Shown: positions 32,701 through 45,700 of the stretch, piece after piece | Position numbering within the stretch: position 1 is the first letter of the stretch | Layout: every line of letters begins with the position of its first letter | Assembly: GCA_027579435.1 (NCBI GenBank) | Contig: JANBPK010000846.1 | Span: 62,001-126,000 of the forward strand | DNA from: Candolleomyces eurysporus | Lineage: Eukaryota > Basidiomycota > Agaricomycetes > Agaricales > Psathyrellaceae | Direction: 5' to 3' | DNA length: 64,000 nt | Position numbers and translations under genes: made by a program | The notes under the pieces: model-generated | What the model saw: the letters and a program-made list of their open reading frames with translations, nothing else | Database searches by the model: none | What the model was told of the DNA's origin: nothing

Positions 32701-34014
32701 GCCGGTACAAGCAGCATTTAGCACACTATTATGCAGATGTCAAAAGTTGAGTTCCGAGGCCAATGCCCTATGACTTATTTCCGAGAGAAGAAAGAACAAA
32801 GGTAAACCGGTTTTTAGATTAGATGGCACAGACTTACAAGGAAGCATTTGCTAACTACTGACAATGCTGCCATGCCGCGAAGGTCAGCCTAGTTTCCCGT
32901 CGCGGAGATGGTGTGACGCAATACTGCGTTAGGGAAGTAACATTCTAGCACTCGTGATAGATTGCTTGTTCTATGTTTGACTTGATTGACTACCTTCTGC
33001 TCCTCGAGGTTAGGTGTAGGTCTGTTGAGTCATCATAACCTTGGCTCGAGGCGGTAACCCGGAATGGCGGTGAGATGATTTCATCTACGTAGCGGTACGT
33101 CGAAGCATAACAAGAAGCCATTCGGTCAGCCTGAACCGAGTGAATGGGTGAGAGACGGGGACTGGATAAGCGTGATATTCGGCCGCGGCTAGAGAGAAGA
33201 AGAGGAGCAGAAATCTTTTCGCAAAAAAGGATACGGCAGCGGCTAGGGTCCTTAGGTACCGCGACGCGCAATATCTATAAGTATTCCAGCTGGCTGTCAG
33301 CCACTTTCGTCATCAAGGTGTGAGGGATTGCCAGAGGAAGACAACGACAAAGAAGAACAGAAGCAATTCATGTTAAGAGAAGGCTGTAATCGAGACGGTT
33401 GTGCTGTTCTGCGTTGCAATTCGCGGGTAGCGGGACCTGTAGCCAGGACACGGTTGGTGCTTCTGTCGAAGAAGCGACCTGACTGATGGGATTGCGTTAA
33501 AGAGACGCGATACACATGCAGACATGTCACTCGAGGTGGCCCGGGGACTGCATTTCGGGAATTGAGAGGCTGGCCTGCTTGTCTGCGCACTGCTCGCAGA
33601 GAGGCTATAGGGCGCAATGTGGCTGTTGCGCGATAGGGTGGGCGCGCTTGTTGATGCATTCGACATGGCCTAATGGGGGTCGCGTGGGTCCATCCAACGT
33701 ATCGGACATCAGCGATCAGAGATTGGATCTGGGGAGCTGCGTGACAGGGAGATCGAGATGCAAGGGGCCTTGGAGGACAGGGCAGCAGAGGCTGGCGCTG
33801 GCTGCGTCGACGATTCAGCCAGTAATTTCACGGATTTTCTGAGAGCCAGCAGTGGCGCTGACGAGGATAATTGAGCCGGCAAAAGCGCAGGAGGACAATA
33901 GCGAGCCGGTGTGTTGTGACAGGTTTGTTTGTCGGAGCTTGAAAGGCCGAATCGAGCAGGTTGGATCGGTTTTGGTGATTTGATTCGTGCTTAGCAGCCG
34001 AACGTGGATATCGC
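26740..34014. other. Gene-poor 7.3 kb region with possible decayed coding scraps
   Basis: I find no gene I can name. Plus-strand 27640-27750 reads FFSPDPPVLTLVNATGC, then NYQGPTGLNTLHH, before a stop; minus-strand 29024-29266 reads YLERWQDSPPVMLREVEPL. Both look protein-like but lack continuing exons and a recognisable family. A 153-codon open stretch at 31377-31838 (minus) and two overlapping minus-strand stretches at 33297-33666 have biased composition and no recognisable motif. An 8 bp stem/6 nt loop hairpin (ATCGTAAC...GTTACGAT) is at about 29903-29924. The 33.7-34.0 kb part may contain the cdc24 promoter. Confidence 0.4.
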
Positions 34015-34068
34015 CTCTCCCACTCACCTGCTTTCTCCCTCTCCCATCTTCCTCCTCCCCTCGCCGCC
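34015..34068 (+). promoter_or_regulatory. CT-rich leader before cdc24
   Basis: An almost pure pyrimidine tract (CTCCCTCTCCCATCTTCCTC...) runs directly into GCCGCCATGGCC. CT-rich blocks next to the transcription start are common in highly used basidiomycete promoters, and the ATG has a strong Kozak-like context that supports this start. Confidence 0.5.
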
Positions 34069-37000
34069 ATGGCCTCCGTCGCTGGCCGCAAAAAGTCCAT
34101 CGTCTCTACCGCTGGCCTCTCGATAGAGTCCGGCAACACTCTCCTCAACAAGGCCGCCTCCCAGTCCACCTCCCTCTACCAGCAATGCTCGTCGCTACGC
34201 TCCCGCCTCATGCGCATCCACGGTTTTCCCCACTATTTCCAGCTCGCAACCTCCTCCGACTCTAGACAGTCGACAGACCCCGTCACCCAGATCTGGGACG
34301 TCCTCTCGCTAGGAATCTCCCTCTGCTACCTCTTCGACCAGCTTCCAAGTGACGGCCGCTTTGCCAAAATCGAATACTCGCACTTCAACCAGGAGAGGTT
34401 CGAGGCAAACCCTGACAAGGAGAAGAAGCATGGAATTGCAAAGTTTGCTATTCAAGTAAAGTCGGACAATGTCGCGCAGAACATCCCGGGCTGTGAGCCG
34501 TTCACAGTCACGGACCTGTGGGACCGGAAGTCAACAGATGGGCTGGTCAAGGTGCGTCCTCTAATGGTACATTGCACTGTCCAATTACTAAATACGTCGA
34601 GCAGGTTATCAATACGGTGACCGCCATTGTCGACTACCTTCCAGCCGACGCCTTTGAGGAGGCCCCACCATCGCCTCCAACACTGTCAGCACACGACTCC
34701 TCCGACTCTCTTCATGACACCCTCCCTCCTCCACCACCCACAAATGCCAGAGAGTCCAGACGGATATACATTACCAAGGAAATCATTGAAACCGAACGGA
34801 AATATGTTGAAGGTTTAGAGATCATGCAGGTGCGTTCTCCACGGCGCCTCTCTCAGGAATGGAATTTCATGCCGGCATCTTCTGTTTAGAAATATGCGAC
34901 ACAGCTCGCCCAGCAGAATATTATTGATCAAGACACTATCCATCTCCTCTTCCCGAATTTGAACAACCTCCTCAACTTCCAACGCAAATTCCTCATCCGA
35001 TTCGAGGGAACACTAGAGCAGCCTTGGTCCGAGCAACGATGGGGTCAGCACTTTATCGAATGCGTGAGTGTCCGCTCTTGTTCTGTATATGGATTTCCCA
35101 TTGTAGTTGCTAACGTTTTCTATGCTTCGCGACCTACAGGAAGATGAATTTGCCGTCTATGAGCTATATTGCTCAAATTTCACAAACGCAATGGAACTCA
35201 TGGTCACTCTCGAGGGCAGCTTGACTGTGAGTTTTGCCCCTACTCTGACTCTGGCTGCCTTCTAGACTTGCATCCATTTCTCGTCATCACCTTAACAACC
35301 GAGGTTTCAACCCTTTTTGGCGTCGCCCGATGCTGACAAACCTTATTCTAGGCCATGAACCACTTCATCAGTGTCAGTGAGCTGCGGGCCTTCCATATCA
35401 CGCCCATTCAGCGAGTCTGCAAATATCCGCTGTTCTTTGGGGTAATGTCGAGTGCTTCGTGTTTCATGGCACATGTAACTAACTCTCTATTAGGACTTGA
35501 TCAAGGTCGCAACAGGTGATGAAACCTATGGATATCTTGACGAGCTCAAGAAGGGCTCCGATGCCGTTTTGCGGATCACGGCGAAGATCAACGAAGCTCA
35601 TCGTAGAGCAGACAATGAGCAGATTGTCAAGAGTCTCGCGAAACGCATCACCGACTGGAAGGGTCATCATCTAGAAAATTTTGGCGAGCTCCTTCTCGAA
35701 GACGTGTTCGTGGTGACCAAGTCAGACATCGACCGGGAATACCACGTTTTCCTCTTTGAGAAGATTATTCTCTGCTGCAAAGAAGCGCCCCAACAGCCTC
35801 CAAATGCCCGAGGCGGGAAGTCGTCGAAAAACAATGTCATCTCAAAAAAGGCGACCCCCCCAACTCCTGTTGGGGCACAGTCCTTGGCTTCGCGAGACAC
35901 TCCACTGCTATTGAAAGGACGGATCTTCCTCGGCAATGTCACTCAAGCCATTCCAGTCGCTTCGCGAGTATCGACAAGTATGGCAAACTCTACTGCTTTT
36001 CCTGTTGTACGAGGCTAACGATAATTCAACAGCATCTGGCATTCCATCCAATTTTCCCCTCCAAGTGTGGTGGAAGGGAGATGATGACCTCGAGTTTTTC
36101 ACGCTTCGATGCCGCAGCCAGGACCAGATGAGCAAGTGGGAAGCAACTATCAACCGTCTCATCAAAGAAGCCGCTCAAAGGAGGGCCTCTGAACGGTCCA
36201 ACGGCATTTCCAAAATCGCTCATCACTACACCTCCCCCGGCATCATCCGCGCCGCACATGGCGACCAGCCTCCCTTCCCTGGCAGCACGATGTCCTCTGC
36301 CTATTCCCAAGCGTCGTCTACCATTTCGAGCGCACACTCCACAACCAGAATCAGTCGATCAACGACGCCGTATCATCATGATTCTATGCCTGGTTCATCG
36401 TACTCTGGCCCTCAAGGCTATCCACCGCACAATGGCTTCGATGTTGAGAATGATGACGATGATCTGGAAGACTATCCCCTGGCCTCGGGTCGTGGGACTC
36501 CCATGGGCCGCCGACCGAATGCTCTATCGATGCCACCAGAGCGAGAACATTCAATTACCGGATATGATCGCCCCCGTGCACAGACAGAGAGTAACGATGG
36601 TCCAACGATTCAGCAGTGGAGGAATAATCTTCCTGGACCTCCCTCCGCTCATTCGCCCAACACTGCCTTGCGCCCTCTCACTCCTCGTTTGAATTCAAAC
36701 ATGAGCGCGAACAGTTACAATTCAGACGGAAGCTTCGGCAACGGGCTGCCATCTCAACCCAAGCAACCATCGCGACCCTCATTACGAAGTCAATTCAGCT
36801 CGACGCGCCTGAAGTCGGGATACGATGCATCATCGCCTGGGGCTTCGTCGAGTCCGGTGATGCACGACTATCGCAATGGACCTACACCGACCTCTAATGC
36901 GAACGCCCTGCCCCCACCACCAATGAACAGGTCACGGAGTGCTAGCCAACCCAGCGCTTACATCCCCAAGCCAATGCCTCCACCGCCGTTGCCTACCGCC

Positions 37001-37468
37001 AGCCCTCACTGGAGTTCCCAGCCTCGTGGAATTCCTACAAATGTAAACGGCAGTAGCAACAAGCGGGGCAGTGGGTCAAGCCAATCGACTGGTGATAGCT
37101 CAGACTACTCGCCGAACAGCTCTTCTCCAATCACGCCTTTCGGGTCGAGCGAGTCTTCGCTGCCTGGGTCGGGATACGGTATGAATGGGTACCATCAATC
37201 TCAAACGGGGCCTCCTGTTAAGGTGAAGGTTCACTTCCACGAAGATATCTTCGTCATCCAGGTGGCAAAGACGACGGAGTACGTGGAGCTCGTGGAGAAA
37301 GTCGGACGCAAGATTCGACTATGCGGACCTAGGCGAGACGACGGACCATTGCGCGTGAAGTACAAGGACGAGGATGGCGATATGGTTTCATTGGGTTCGA
37401 CAGAAGACGTGCAGATGGCGTTTGAGGCATGGCGCCCTGGTGGACAGGTCACCTTGTTCGTGACCTGA
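34069..37468 (+). CDS. cdc24: Cdc24-type guanine nucleotide exchange factor for Cdc42
   Basis: Activates Rho GTPases, expected to be Cdc42, at sites of polarised growth. Seven exons: 34069-34551, 34605-34829, 34890-35063, 35140-35226, 35352-35441, 35494-35977, 36033-37468; these total 2979 nt, 992 residues. Order: N-terminal CDC24/calponin-like domain (about 45-160, DPVTQIWDVLSLGISLCYLF); DH/RhoGEF (about 222-400, from YITKEIIETERKYVEGL to LAKRITDWKGH, with the signature FHITPIQRVCKYPLFF); PH (about 410-560, DVFVVTKSD...LQVWWKGDDDLEFFTLR); a Ser/Pro-rich low-complexity stretch of roughly 350 residues; and a C-terminal PB1 domain (last ~85, VKVKVHFHEDIFVIQV to GGQVTLFVT), which in yeast binds Bem1. 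This architecture matches Cdc24 (yeast 854 aa), with a longer linker. Confidence 0.95.
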
Positions 37469-39148
37469 TGACCTCGATCCCCCTCTCGCTCTCCTCTCGC
37501 GTCTGGTCTCCTTCTCTTCTTCTCTCGCGCCACCTCCGTTTGTCGCCCATAGGGACCGTCTCCTCTGCATCTGGCTCTCACAGGATCATCATATCAATAT
37601 CTGCAAGCATCCCAATTATTTTACTATATACATTCATATACTCCATCGTCCCGTAGCATCGACATACTCACCCCGACCAGTTACTCTCCCTTACGCAACA
37701 CAAAAAACCGCTCCCTTGCATCACCATGCACCCGATGCCCCACTCTCCCGGCCTGTCACCTCTAGCATCCAACTGTTCAGCGCGTTCTGGGTCTCCTCAT
37801 AGCACATTCCAACACTATCATCACTGCCTACTTGTCTGTACAATCATCAAGCGTCATGATCAAGGGCTTCCTGCCTCGCTGCTACACCCATTCGTTCATT
37901 CATCCAGGTCCCCTTTCTCTTTCGCCGTTCTTTGGTATCTATGTACACTCCCGTCGTTCCTTTCGACCTTTTTTTTCCTGGGCACATATGATGTTTGTAG
38001 TATTTGACTCTTTCTTCTAGTGCAAGACCCATCATCATCATCTATATATTGGTTGACTCCTTCGTTTTTCCGTTCTTCTTTCTACTCTCTACTCTCCATC
38101 TCATGCTGAAATCCCTGTCCTTTACTCGCTCATCAGTATTCATCCCTCATTGAACTCATTTTCTGTGTCGTCTCGTCTCCATCCATATCTATTTGTTTAT
38201 TTCTCCGTTCTCTCTCTCTCGGTGAACCTTTCAGTGGTTTCTTTGCATCCATTCAAATCATATTTCTTTCACTCTCTCTTTCACCTATCCTGGATATAAT
38301 TGAACGTTTGGGCGTACGTACCTGGCGAGAAGCCGTATGTATTTTTTTTGCCGATCGGCTCTTTCTCCGCCGGTTTTCTCTCCTCTCTATCTCTCGACCT
38401 CTCTTTTGTTGCTGTGTTCTCTTTTGTTCTTTTTCTTTGTTCTGTTTCTCTCGTTTTTATTATATACTAGGAGGGTTCCCATTTTGGTGTAATATCATTT
38501 TTGTGTTCTTTTCAATTAGAGGAAATCAATATCTATTATTCGCGCCGCATGTTCATTGTGTGTCTTAGGCTAGACGGGATAAGGAAAGGTACAGGCTAAC
38601 TCGTTTTCAGGGAATCAAAGCGAGCGAGTATTAATAGTATGGTATGGATGCATACAGGCATTAAGATACAATGGGTAACGAAAGGAAAGAGTCTATCGGT
38701 TGGTGACTTCTACATGCCTCCGTCTACGGGGATCTTGATGAGGTACTCGGCTGGACAATTCTTGAGTGAATGGGCGCATGAGCAGCGTCGACCGCAGCCA
38801 GCCCGGCGCCAGATCTCTCCGGAATGCGAACGTGAACTGCAGATGGATCCAAAATTTCCGGCTTCGACTGGCGAGAATCAGTGCCAAGGGATGGTGAGCG
38901 GGTGGCAAGGGGTACCGCTGGAATTAATTCCGATCCGGAACCTNGGGGGAGCGAGGACACGTCGCGACTTGAAGGAGCAAAGGGATGTAGTTGGGAATCT
39001 TCGCCTTGAGGTTGGCAGATTTTCAGACATTGCAAAAGCGAGCGGGTTTTTGTGTGGGGCTGCCGAGGTGAGATATTGGAGCATAGGCAGCGAGTCCGAG
39101 TCGGGACAGCTGCCTCAGAAAGGTAGATGCATTACCGGGTCCCGACGC
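37469..39148. other. 3' flanks of convergent cdc24 and DUF6533 gene
   Basis: Strongly T/C-rich on the plus strand between about 37480 and 38530 (long TCTCTCTC and TTTT runs), consistent with untranslated or intergenic DNA. I found no supported gene; apparent long plus-strand reading at 38639-39475 is antisense to the coding end of the next gene. N at about 38944 beside a G-run. Confidence 0.45.
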
Positions 39149-40888
39149 TTAGGTGATCCAGTCTCGGTCCACGCGGGAAGCTGCTCTGCTCTGAATGGTG
39201 CTGAGCTCGAAATCGTCGGTTTTGCCTGTGATGTTGTCGATGAAAACGCTGGTGGGAACATTGTCTGTGATACCATTTTGCTCCGTGCTGGTTTCCGAGA
39301 GGGTGGAAGAGGGATCCCTGTGCGTTGTGTGATAGCGGTATTCGAAGAGCTGGAAGATGACGCGGTTGCAAAACATGGAGTGGAAAACATGCTGAGGTCT
39401 AACGAGAACGTGAAGAAAGCGAAGTCAGATGAAAGAGAGAGAGAGAAAAGGCTGATCGAGGGCTTACAGTCGTAGGACTTGTTTGTATACATAAGGCTAG
39501 GTCGAGGAAGTTGGTTAGAGCACAGGTGAAGGAAGTAGATGGCTGAATTACCAGTTTTGTAAGAGGTATGATGATGTTGCTAAGACTCAAAGCTGAACCA
39601 CGATATGTCAGCGGATTAGACGGAGTTGGAGCTTGCACGAATAGTAAAGTAACACGAACCCAAGATACAAATACAGTAGAATATGCCTATATCGTAAAAT
39701 GATGAGCAACCGTCACTTGATCAAGAATGAACTGACTGACCGTTTCTATACAACTGAGAAACCCAGGCAGTTCTGTTCTGGCGCAGGTGTTGAATGGCTT
39801 TGATGACGGTCAGCGTAATGATGACTGAATGCAACAGGTGAGCTAAATATCCGTAACCATGGCTAGAGAAAGAACGAACTGAGCTCGCCAATGAAGAGAG
39901 GAATATAGATATAAAGGGACGTTCTTGAATCCTGAAAGCCGAAGCATCCTCTTAAAAAGCTTGGTTTCGGCGCGACTACAACAATTAACTTTTAGTGAGA
40001 TAGAAAGGGCATTTTGTAGAACGTACATGTCATATTGGCTAGAGTCCTAGCAGTGAAAACGGATGTAACGGCCAGCGTCGCCTGTGAGCAGACCGCAAGC
40101 GAGTGAGCAAACAGGAGATCTCGGAAGACACTAGATTCAACACTCACGCATGAAATTAGCAGAAGAAACCAAACTATCAGCCGGTTGTTTTGCCAGAGGG
40201 CACAGGTTCGCAGAACGATGATCACTGCAAGAGGGCGGTTAATGGAAAACCCTGAAAGAGTTCGCAACCACGAACTTTGGCCAAAGAAAGACGGGACCGA
40301 AACGAGCCCTAGTAAACGGACATTTATTATGTGATTGCGAAAGCAGAAACTTGGTATACTCACATATCGCCACTGAGACCTGCCGATGACATCGCTGAAA
40401 CCCGATGAGCAAGTGATATCGCTTCAGTCCTGAAGAATCTTACTTCGTTTGCCACATAAGAGAACTGGACTATAGCGAGGATGTCAGAACGGTAAATCTG
40501 GTCATGGAGGGGCACTTACTATAGACGAAAAGGGCGAGATCTATGAATGGAACATAGCGGTTGATATAGAAGAGAGGAAGACCGAGGGACCAAGGAGAAG
40601 ACCAGACGTAATTGACCTAAGGTGATATTGAGCACCGAATGAGAGAGCTGCAGCAGGAACACGCTACCTCCCGATCAAAGGTAATAAGATAATCGAAAAA
40701 CTGCGCCAATTGAGCTCGAAAAGTGGAGGGAAAGGTAATATGTAACGCACAAGAACAGTCAAGCTCCCGATCATAAGGTACCCCTCAACCGGAACCTTCG
40801 TGTTGTATCCCACCATGAGATCCTTGTTCTCCTCCATGAACCGGAGGAAAGCCATGAGTTTCTGGGCATCGGAGGGGGACAAGCTCAT
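39149..40888 (-). CDS. DUF6533-type multi-pass membrane protein
   Basis: ATG at 40888 (MSLSPSDAQKLMAF). Spliced segments read like the large Agaricomycete family of seven-helix-like proteins with an N-terminal DUF6533 domain: DYLITFDREVNYVW (family hallmark), SPWSLGLPLFYINRYVPFID, VIIVLRTCALWQNNRL, FLLLIS, a conserved HLRQNRTAWVSQLYRNGIFYY region, LSNIIIPLT, and CNRVIFQLFEYR before a polar tail ending SRAASRVDRDWIT (stop 39149-39151). Exon borders are only partly resolved, because introns are frequent and the family is variable. The role is unknown; a receptor-like or sensing function is a guess from topology only. Confidence 0.7.
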
Positions 40889-42703
40889 TGTCACGATTGG
40901 GAACCAGTCCTACCTCTCATAGAGCCGAACAAAGGGATATGCAAACGACGGGGCGAATTGAGTACGAAGCAGAAGCAAGCCCGTCGCTAGTGTCGACAGT
41001 ATTTACTTATACTCTCCACGTGTGCCTTGGGGGGAAACATGAAGCCAATCTGTCCGTCGGAAGCAATTGACACAGATGACAGTGTGCATAAGTGAGCCCG
41101 AAGGGGCACCAGTGAGAAAATGGGTCCGGCAGCACCGCGCCAGACGATGAAGGTGCTGTAGCCTGAGAGACGGAAGGCCAGAAGTCACGAAGTATTGTTA
41201 CTACAGGCCAGCCAAAACCTGCCAGAACCGAACTGTGAATGCCTCTGTACGGCAAGGAGGAGTCTGTGACAAAGGAATTCAAGGGGATATGTTTTCCAAA
41301 ACGGATTCAATCACCCACCAATCCCCGCGTGCCAGTTAGCGATGTGAAGGCATTCAACCCTCCAGATCACGTCAGAGGTTCATAAGGTACGTACTAATAT
41401 ACAGTCGCTTAAACGCTTGAATGGCGGGTGCTGCACACGCTTGCAGACGTATGTCTAATTAGCAGTCTAATAAGGAAACACAAATTCAGTGCAGCTTAGC
41501 TCCCGCTCGGAAAAAGAAATTAAAAGAGGAAACGGACTGGCNTTTTTTTAGGTGCTTGTGCTGGTTGTTAGGGACCAACGATTGTGGGATACTCACGGAG
41601 AGTTGTCGCCAAAACGTCATTACTCCACTCCGCCACCACGGGCTCTTGGTTTTTGAGAATCGGAGAACAAGTAGGCGGACTCTAGAGTGCCACTGTAGCC
41701 TGAGGGCAATCCAATTCGAGCCATCTACTTAGTAATTCTCACTAGCAACATGGCCACAAGAATATTCACCAGCTATTGCAAGCTGAGCGTCTTCATCCAA
41801 AGCATATGAAGTCCGTGATACCACCCTGCCGACTGGAACGTCTCTAGCAGCTGCTATCTCCTCTGCCCCTTCTAGTTGTTTGTTTCAAGTCTAGAGATTT
41901 GGGAGCAAAACGAATCGTGACTCACTGATCCTGGATTCGAGTCGGAATCTGGCTACCATGTCACACTGGCCAGCATCCTTTCACAAAGCAGAGTGTTGGC
42001 ACCAACTCCGGTTCTTCTCTCTCGACCCGCACAAATCCACGAAATTTCAGGCGTTTGACAACTTGTAACTGCTGTTTGCGGGGATATAACTAGAATGGGC
42101 CTAGTCTGTTAATTCACTGGCGCCGTGTCCCAGCCCCTCGGAAACCTTGACCCCCAGCGTCCCAATCATCCCTCCTAGACTAGAGCATTGGGGCTTTGTC
42201 TTTCCTCGGCTGAAACCTGCAGACGTTGAAGGTCCACTGTACTTTGACTTGTCTTCTGCTACTTCTCCACATGGATCTGAATCTCTTCTCGGATTCCTCA
42301 TCGAAATTGGCCCCAAAATGGAATACACGAGAGCGGTTAGGACGGCAAATGGATGAAAGCCACTATACATTTCTTCAAGTTTGCCGTGTACCATTAGCAT
42401 TTGTATCCGGTGCGCAGGAATCAAAAGATTTCTCACCATCATAGCCCATGCATGTCGGCCACTGATTGCAAATTCTCGTCTATGAAACTGCTAACCCCAC
42501 ACGCGCCAGCGCAAGGTCGAGGCAATGTTCTATCCTCCGGCAACCCAAGAGCTCGCCGCGTGCACCATGACGTAATTTCATACATACCTCGCAAAACTCG
42601 CGACGCGGTGCCGTGGGCCTTAGTTAGGACTGGTGAGCATCCACTAACTCTCTTCCTCCTTAACCACCATCAGGCCATTTTTTTTACTCAGGATTGCCTG
42701 AGG
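40889..42703. other. Intergenic region before the GH63-like gene
   Basis: No recognised gene. Short open stretches on both strands (for example 42101-42442) overlap each other and lack family motifs. The part from about 42400 to 42703 is open in frame with the downstream gene but looks like leader. N at about 41542 next to a T-run. Confidence 0.4.
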
Positions 42704-45700
42704 ATGGCGTCCAACCCCGCGAAGAAAGTTCAGGACAGGATATTTGGCGGTGGGGGTCGCCCTGCACCGCTGAACGCAGAGGAGGCCGCTATCGATGGGA
42801 TACCCTTCCCCAGTCAAGATGGCGAGCAACAACCTAGAGAAGGCCCAACGCCACTCACGATTAACATTCCAAAGCCCGCGAAGCCCCAAACTCCTCCTCC
42901 AAGGAAGAACGTCGATCAGTCTCCTAGGAACGCTGACGATTATGTTCCAGCGGCCTATCGATTACGGCTGGCAGAGCAGCTTGGGGAGGATTACAAGGGC
43001 GCTGAAAGGTATCGGCTTGCTCAAGACGATAAGCGAGAGAAGCATTGGAAACGCTGGGGTCCATATCTCAGTGATAGGCAATGGGTATGTTAGCGCGCGT
43101 CCAAATTTTAATCTCGATGATTGACGCGTCCTTGTTTACGTTAGGCCACTGTCCGCGAGGATTATTCTGCTAATGGCGACGCGTGGAGTCACTTTCCGCA
43201 TGAGCACGCCCGCTCTCGCACCTATCGATGGGGCGAGGATGGTCTAGCCGGAATATCCGACAACCATCAGCGTTTGTGCCTCGCGTTATCTCTCTGGAAC
43301 GGCGAGGACCCAATTCTCAAAGAACGCCTTTTCGGCGTGACGGGCCACCAGGGCAATCATGGAGAAGACGTGAAAGAGCTGTATTACTATCTTGATTCGA
43401 CACCAACGCACTCGTATATGAAGTTCCTCTACAAATACCCTCAGAGGAGGTTCCCATATGAAGAGCTCATAGCAGAGAACCAGAAGAGGTCTCGAGACGT
43501 GGAAGAGTTTGAAATTCTGGATACCGATTCGTTCACCGATGATCGCTACTGGGACGTTTTTGTAGAGGTTAGCCTTCCCTCTTCTAACACCTAGTCTAGA
43601 CTGACGCGTGAAACAGTACGCCAAGGACGAACAGAATCCAGATAATATCTATATGAGAATTACTTCTTATAATAGAGGACCTGATCCGGCTACTTTGCAC
43701 GTCATTCCTCAACTCTGGTTTCCCAACACCTGGTCTTGGCCCCTTGAGCCGCCACCAATGCCTTCATTGACCGGCACAGTCAAAGGTAGTGCGCAGGACC
43801 AAATCAGCTGCGTCACCGTTCGCCACCCAGAGTTAGGCAAGACGTACCTCTACTGTCTCCCTTCACCGCCGCCGGTAGGCCCTACCAACGATTTCGAAGT
43901 CGACCCAGATGTGGACGTCGTCCAACCCGAACTCCTTTTCACCGAGAACAACACGAACTTCAATCGTTTGTACGGCGGCACCAATGTATCCCCTTATGTC
44001 AAGGACGCTTTCCATGACCATATCATCCCGGCTCATCGCCCATACGATTCCAATTCCCAGCCGGAAGGGTTTTTCAACCAGAGGACGCGCCCCCGAACAG
44101 CCTCGATGTTTGGTGGTGAAGACCCGGAGCTTTTGGAAGAAGGCCCTTGCACCCCGTTCCCAGTAAATGCCAACTTTGTCAACCCTGAGTTAAAGGGTAC
44201 CAAGTTCGGTGCTCATTACACCTTCAAGGACGTTCCTGGTCATGGAGGTTGCGCAGTTGTTCGCCTCAAGCTCACCCCATCGCGGCTGGGTAAAGACATC
44301 AGCTTGGAAGACGAGGTTGCCTTCGACGATGCGGTTGAGGAAAGAAGGCAGGAAGCGGACGAGTTTTACACCTCGCTGGCGTTTGGGCCGGTCAGCGACG
44401 ACCTGAGGCAAATTATGAGGCAGGCGTTCGGAGGTATGCTTTGGACGAAGCAATATTACAGGTTCATTCAGAAGGAATGGCTGGAGGGTGATCCAGCGCA
44501 GCCTCCCCCTCCTCCAAACAGGAAGTGGATCAGGAACAAGGTTCGCCGCTTGTCTCGTCGCGTCGGATTTGACTGACATCCCGTTTCCTCCAGGAATGGA
44601 AGCATATGCATATTGAAGACATTTTATCCATGCCAGATAAGTGAGTTATGTCTTCCCATCTAAACAATCGTTTATTCTAAGCAAATTGTAGATGGGAATA
44701 CCCATTCTTTGCGGCCTGGGATACTGCATTCCATTGCATCCCTCTTGCAGTTGTAGATCCAGGTTTCGCAAAGAAGCAGCTGGACTTACTGACCAGAGAA
44801 TGGTACATGAAACCAGATGGCCAGATTCCAGCATACGAATGGAACTTCAGCGACGTTAATCCGCCGGTCCATGCCTGGGCTACGTTCAGGGTATTCAAGA
44901 TTGAACGAAAGCTCTACGGACGAGAAGATTTGCCATTCCTCGAGAGGGTGTTCCAGAAGCTGTTACTCAACTTCACCTGGTAAGCCAGCGACTGCTTTGA
45001 ATCACGATTCGGTTTGCTGATATAGGCGAAGGTGGGTGAACCGCAAGGATCAGGGAGGACACAATGTGTTTGAAGGTGGATTCCTAGGATTGGATAATAT
45101 TGGTGCTTTCAACCGGTCAGAGCCTTTGCCCACTGGCGGAACCCTTCGACAAGCAGATGGCACTGCTTGGATGGCCTTCTATTGTCTAAATATGTGCGTT
45201 TTGCTTTTTGTTCCAGTACCGAAGCTGTCTAAACGGTGGGTTAGGTTGAACATTGCCCTTGAGCTCGCCAAGCACAACCCCGTTTACGAAGATATTGCTT
45301 CCAAGTTCTTCGAGGTACGTGCCCGTTCTCACTTCGCGACGAATACAATCTCACACTTTTGCATTGCTTAGCACTTTATCTTCATTGCTGATGCAATGAC
45401 GTTCAGAGAAGGCGACCATGAAGCGAGCCTGTGGAACGAACAAGACGGAATGTACTATGATGCCATCGAGTTCGGTCCTGGAAATTCTATGCAACTTCCT
45501 ATCCGAAGTTTAGTTGGCCTCATCCCTCTATACGCTACCTTGGTTCTGGAACCCGGAACTATTAATCGTTTCCCGGGTTTCAAGAAGAGAATGGAATGGT
45601 TCATTGAAAACAGACCTTCTGTCGCTGCTAGAAACATGGCCAATATGAAAGGTTCGAAGATTCATCCCTGCAATTGTTAGACGTTGATGTTAATATCTAC

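Noticed and set aside
33297..33666. Two overlapping minus-strand readings rich in Ser/Arg
   Set aside because: Both frames look equally plausible, a sign of GC-rich non-coding DNA; no homologous motif. Might be a small mitochondrial-targeted protein, but unsupported.
38639..39475. 278-codon open reading on the plus strand
   Set aside because: It is antisense to the coding end of the DUF6533-type membrane protein, crosses an N, and its product has no family-like pattern.
41930..41960. tRNA B-box-like GGATTCGAGTC
   Set aside because: No matching A box, acceptor stem or cloverleaf can be drawn around it.
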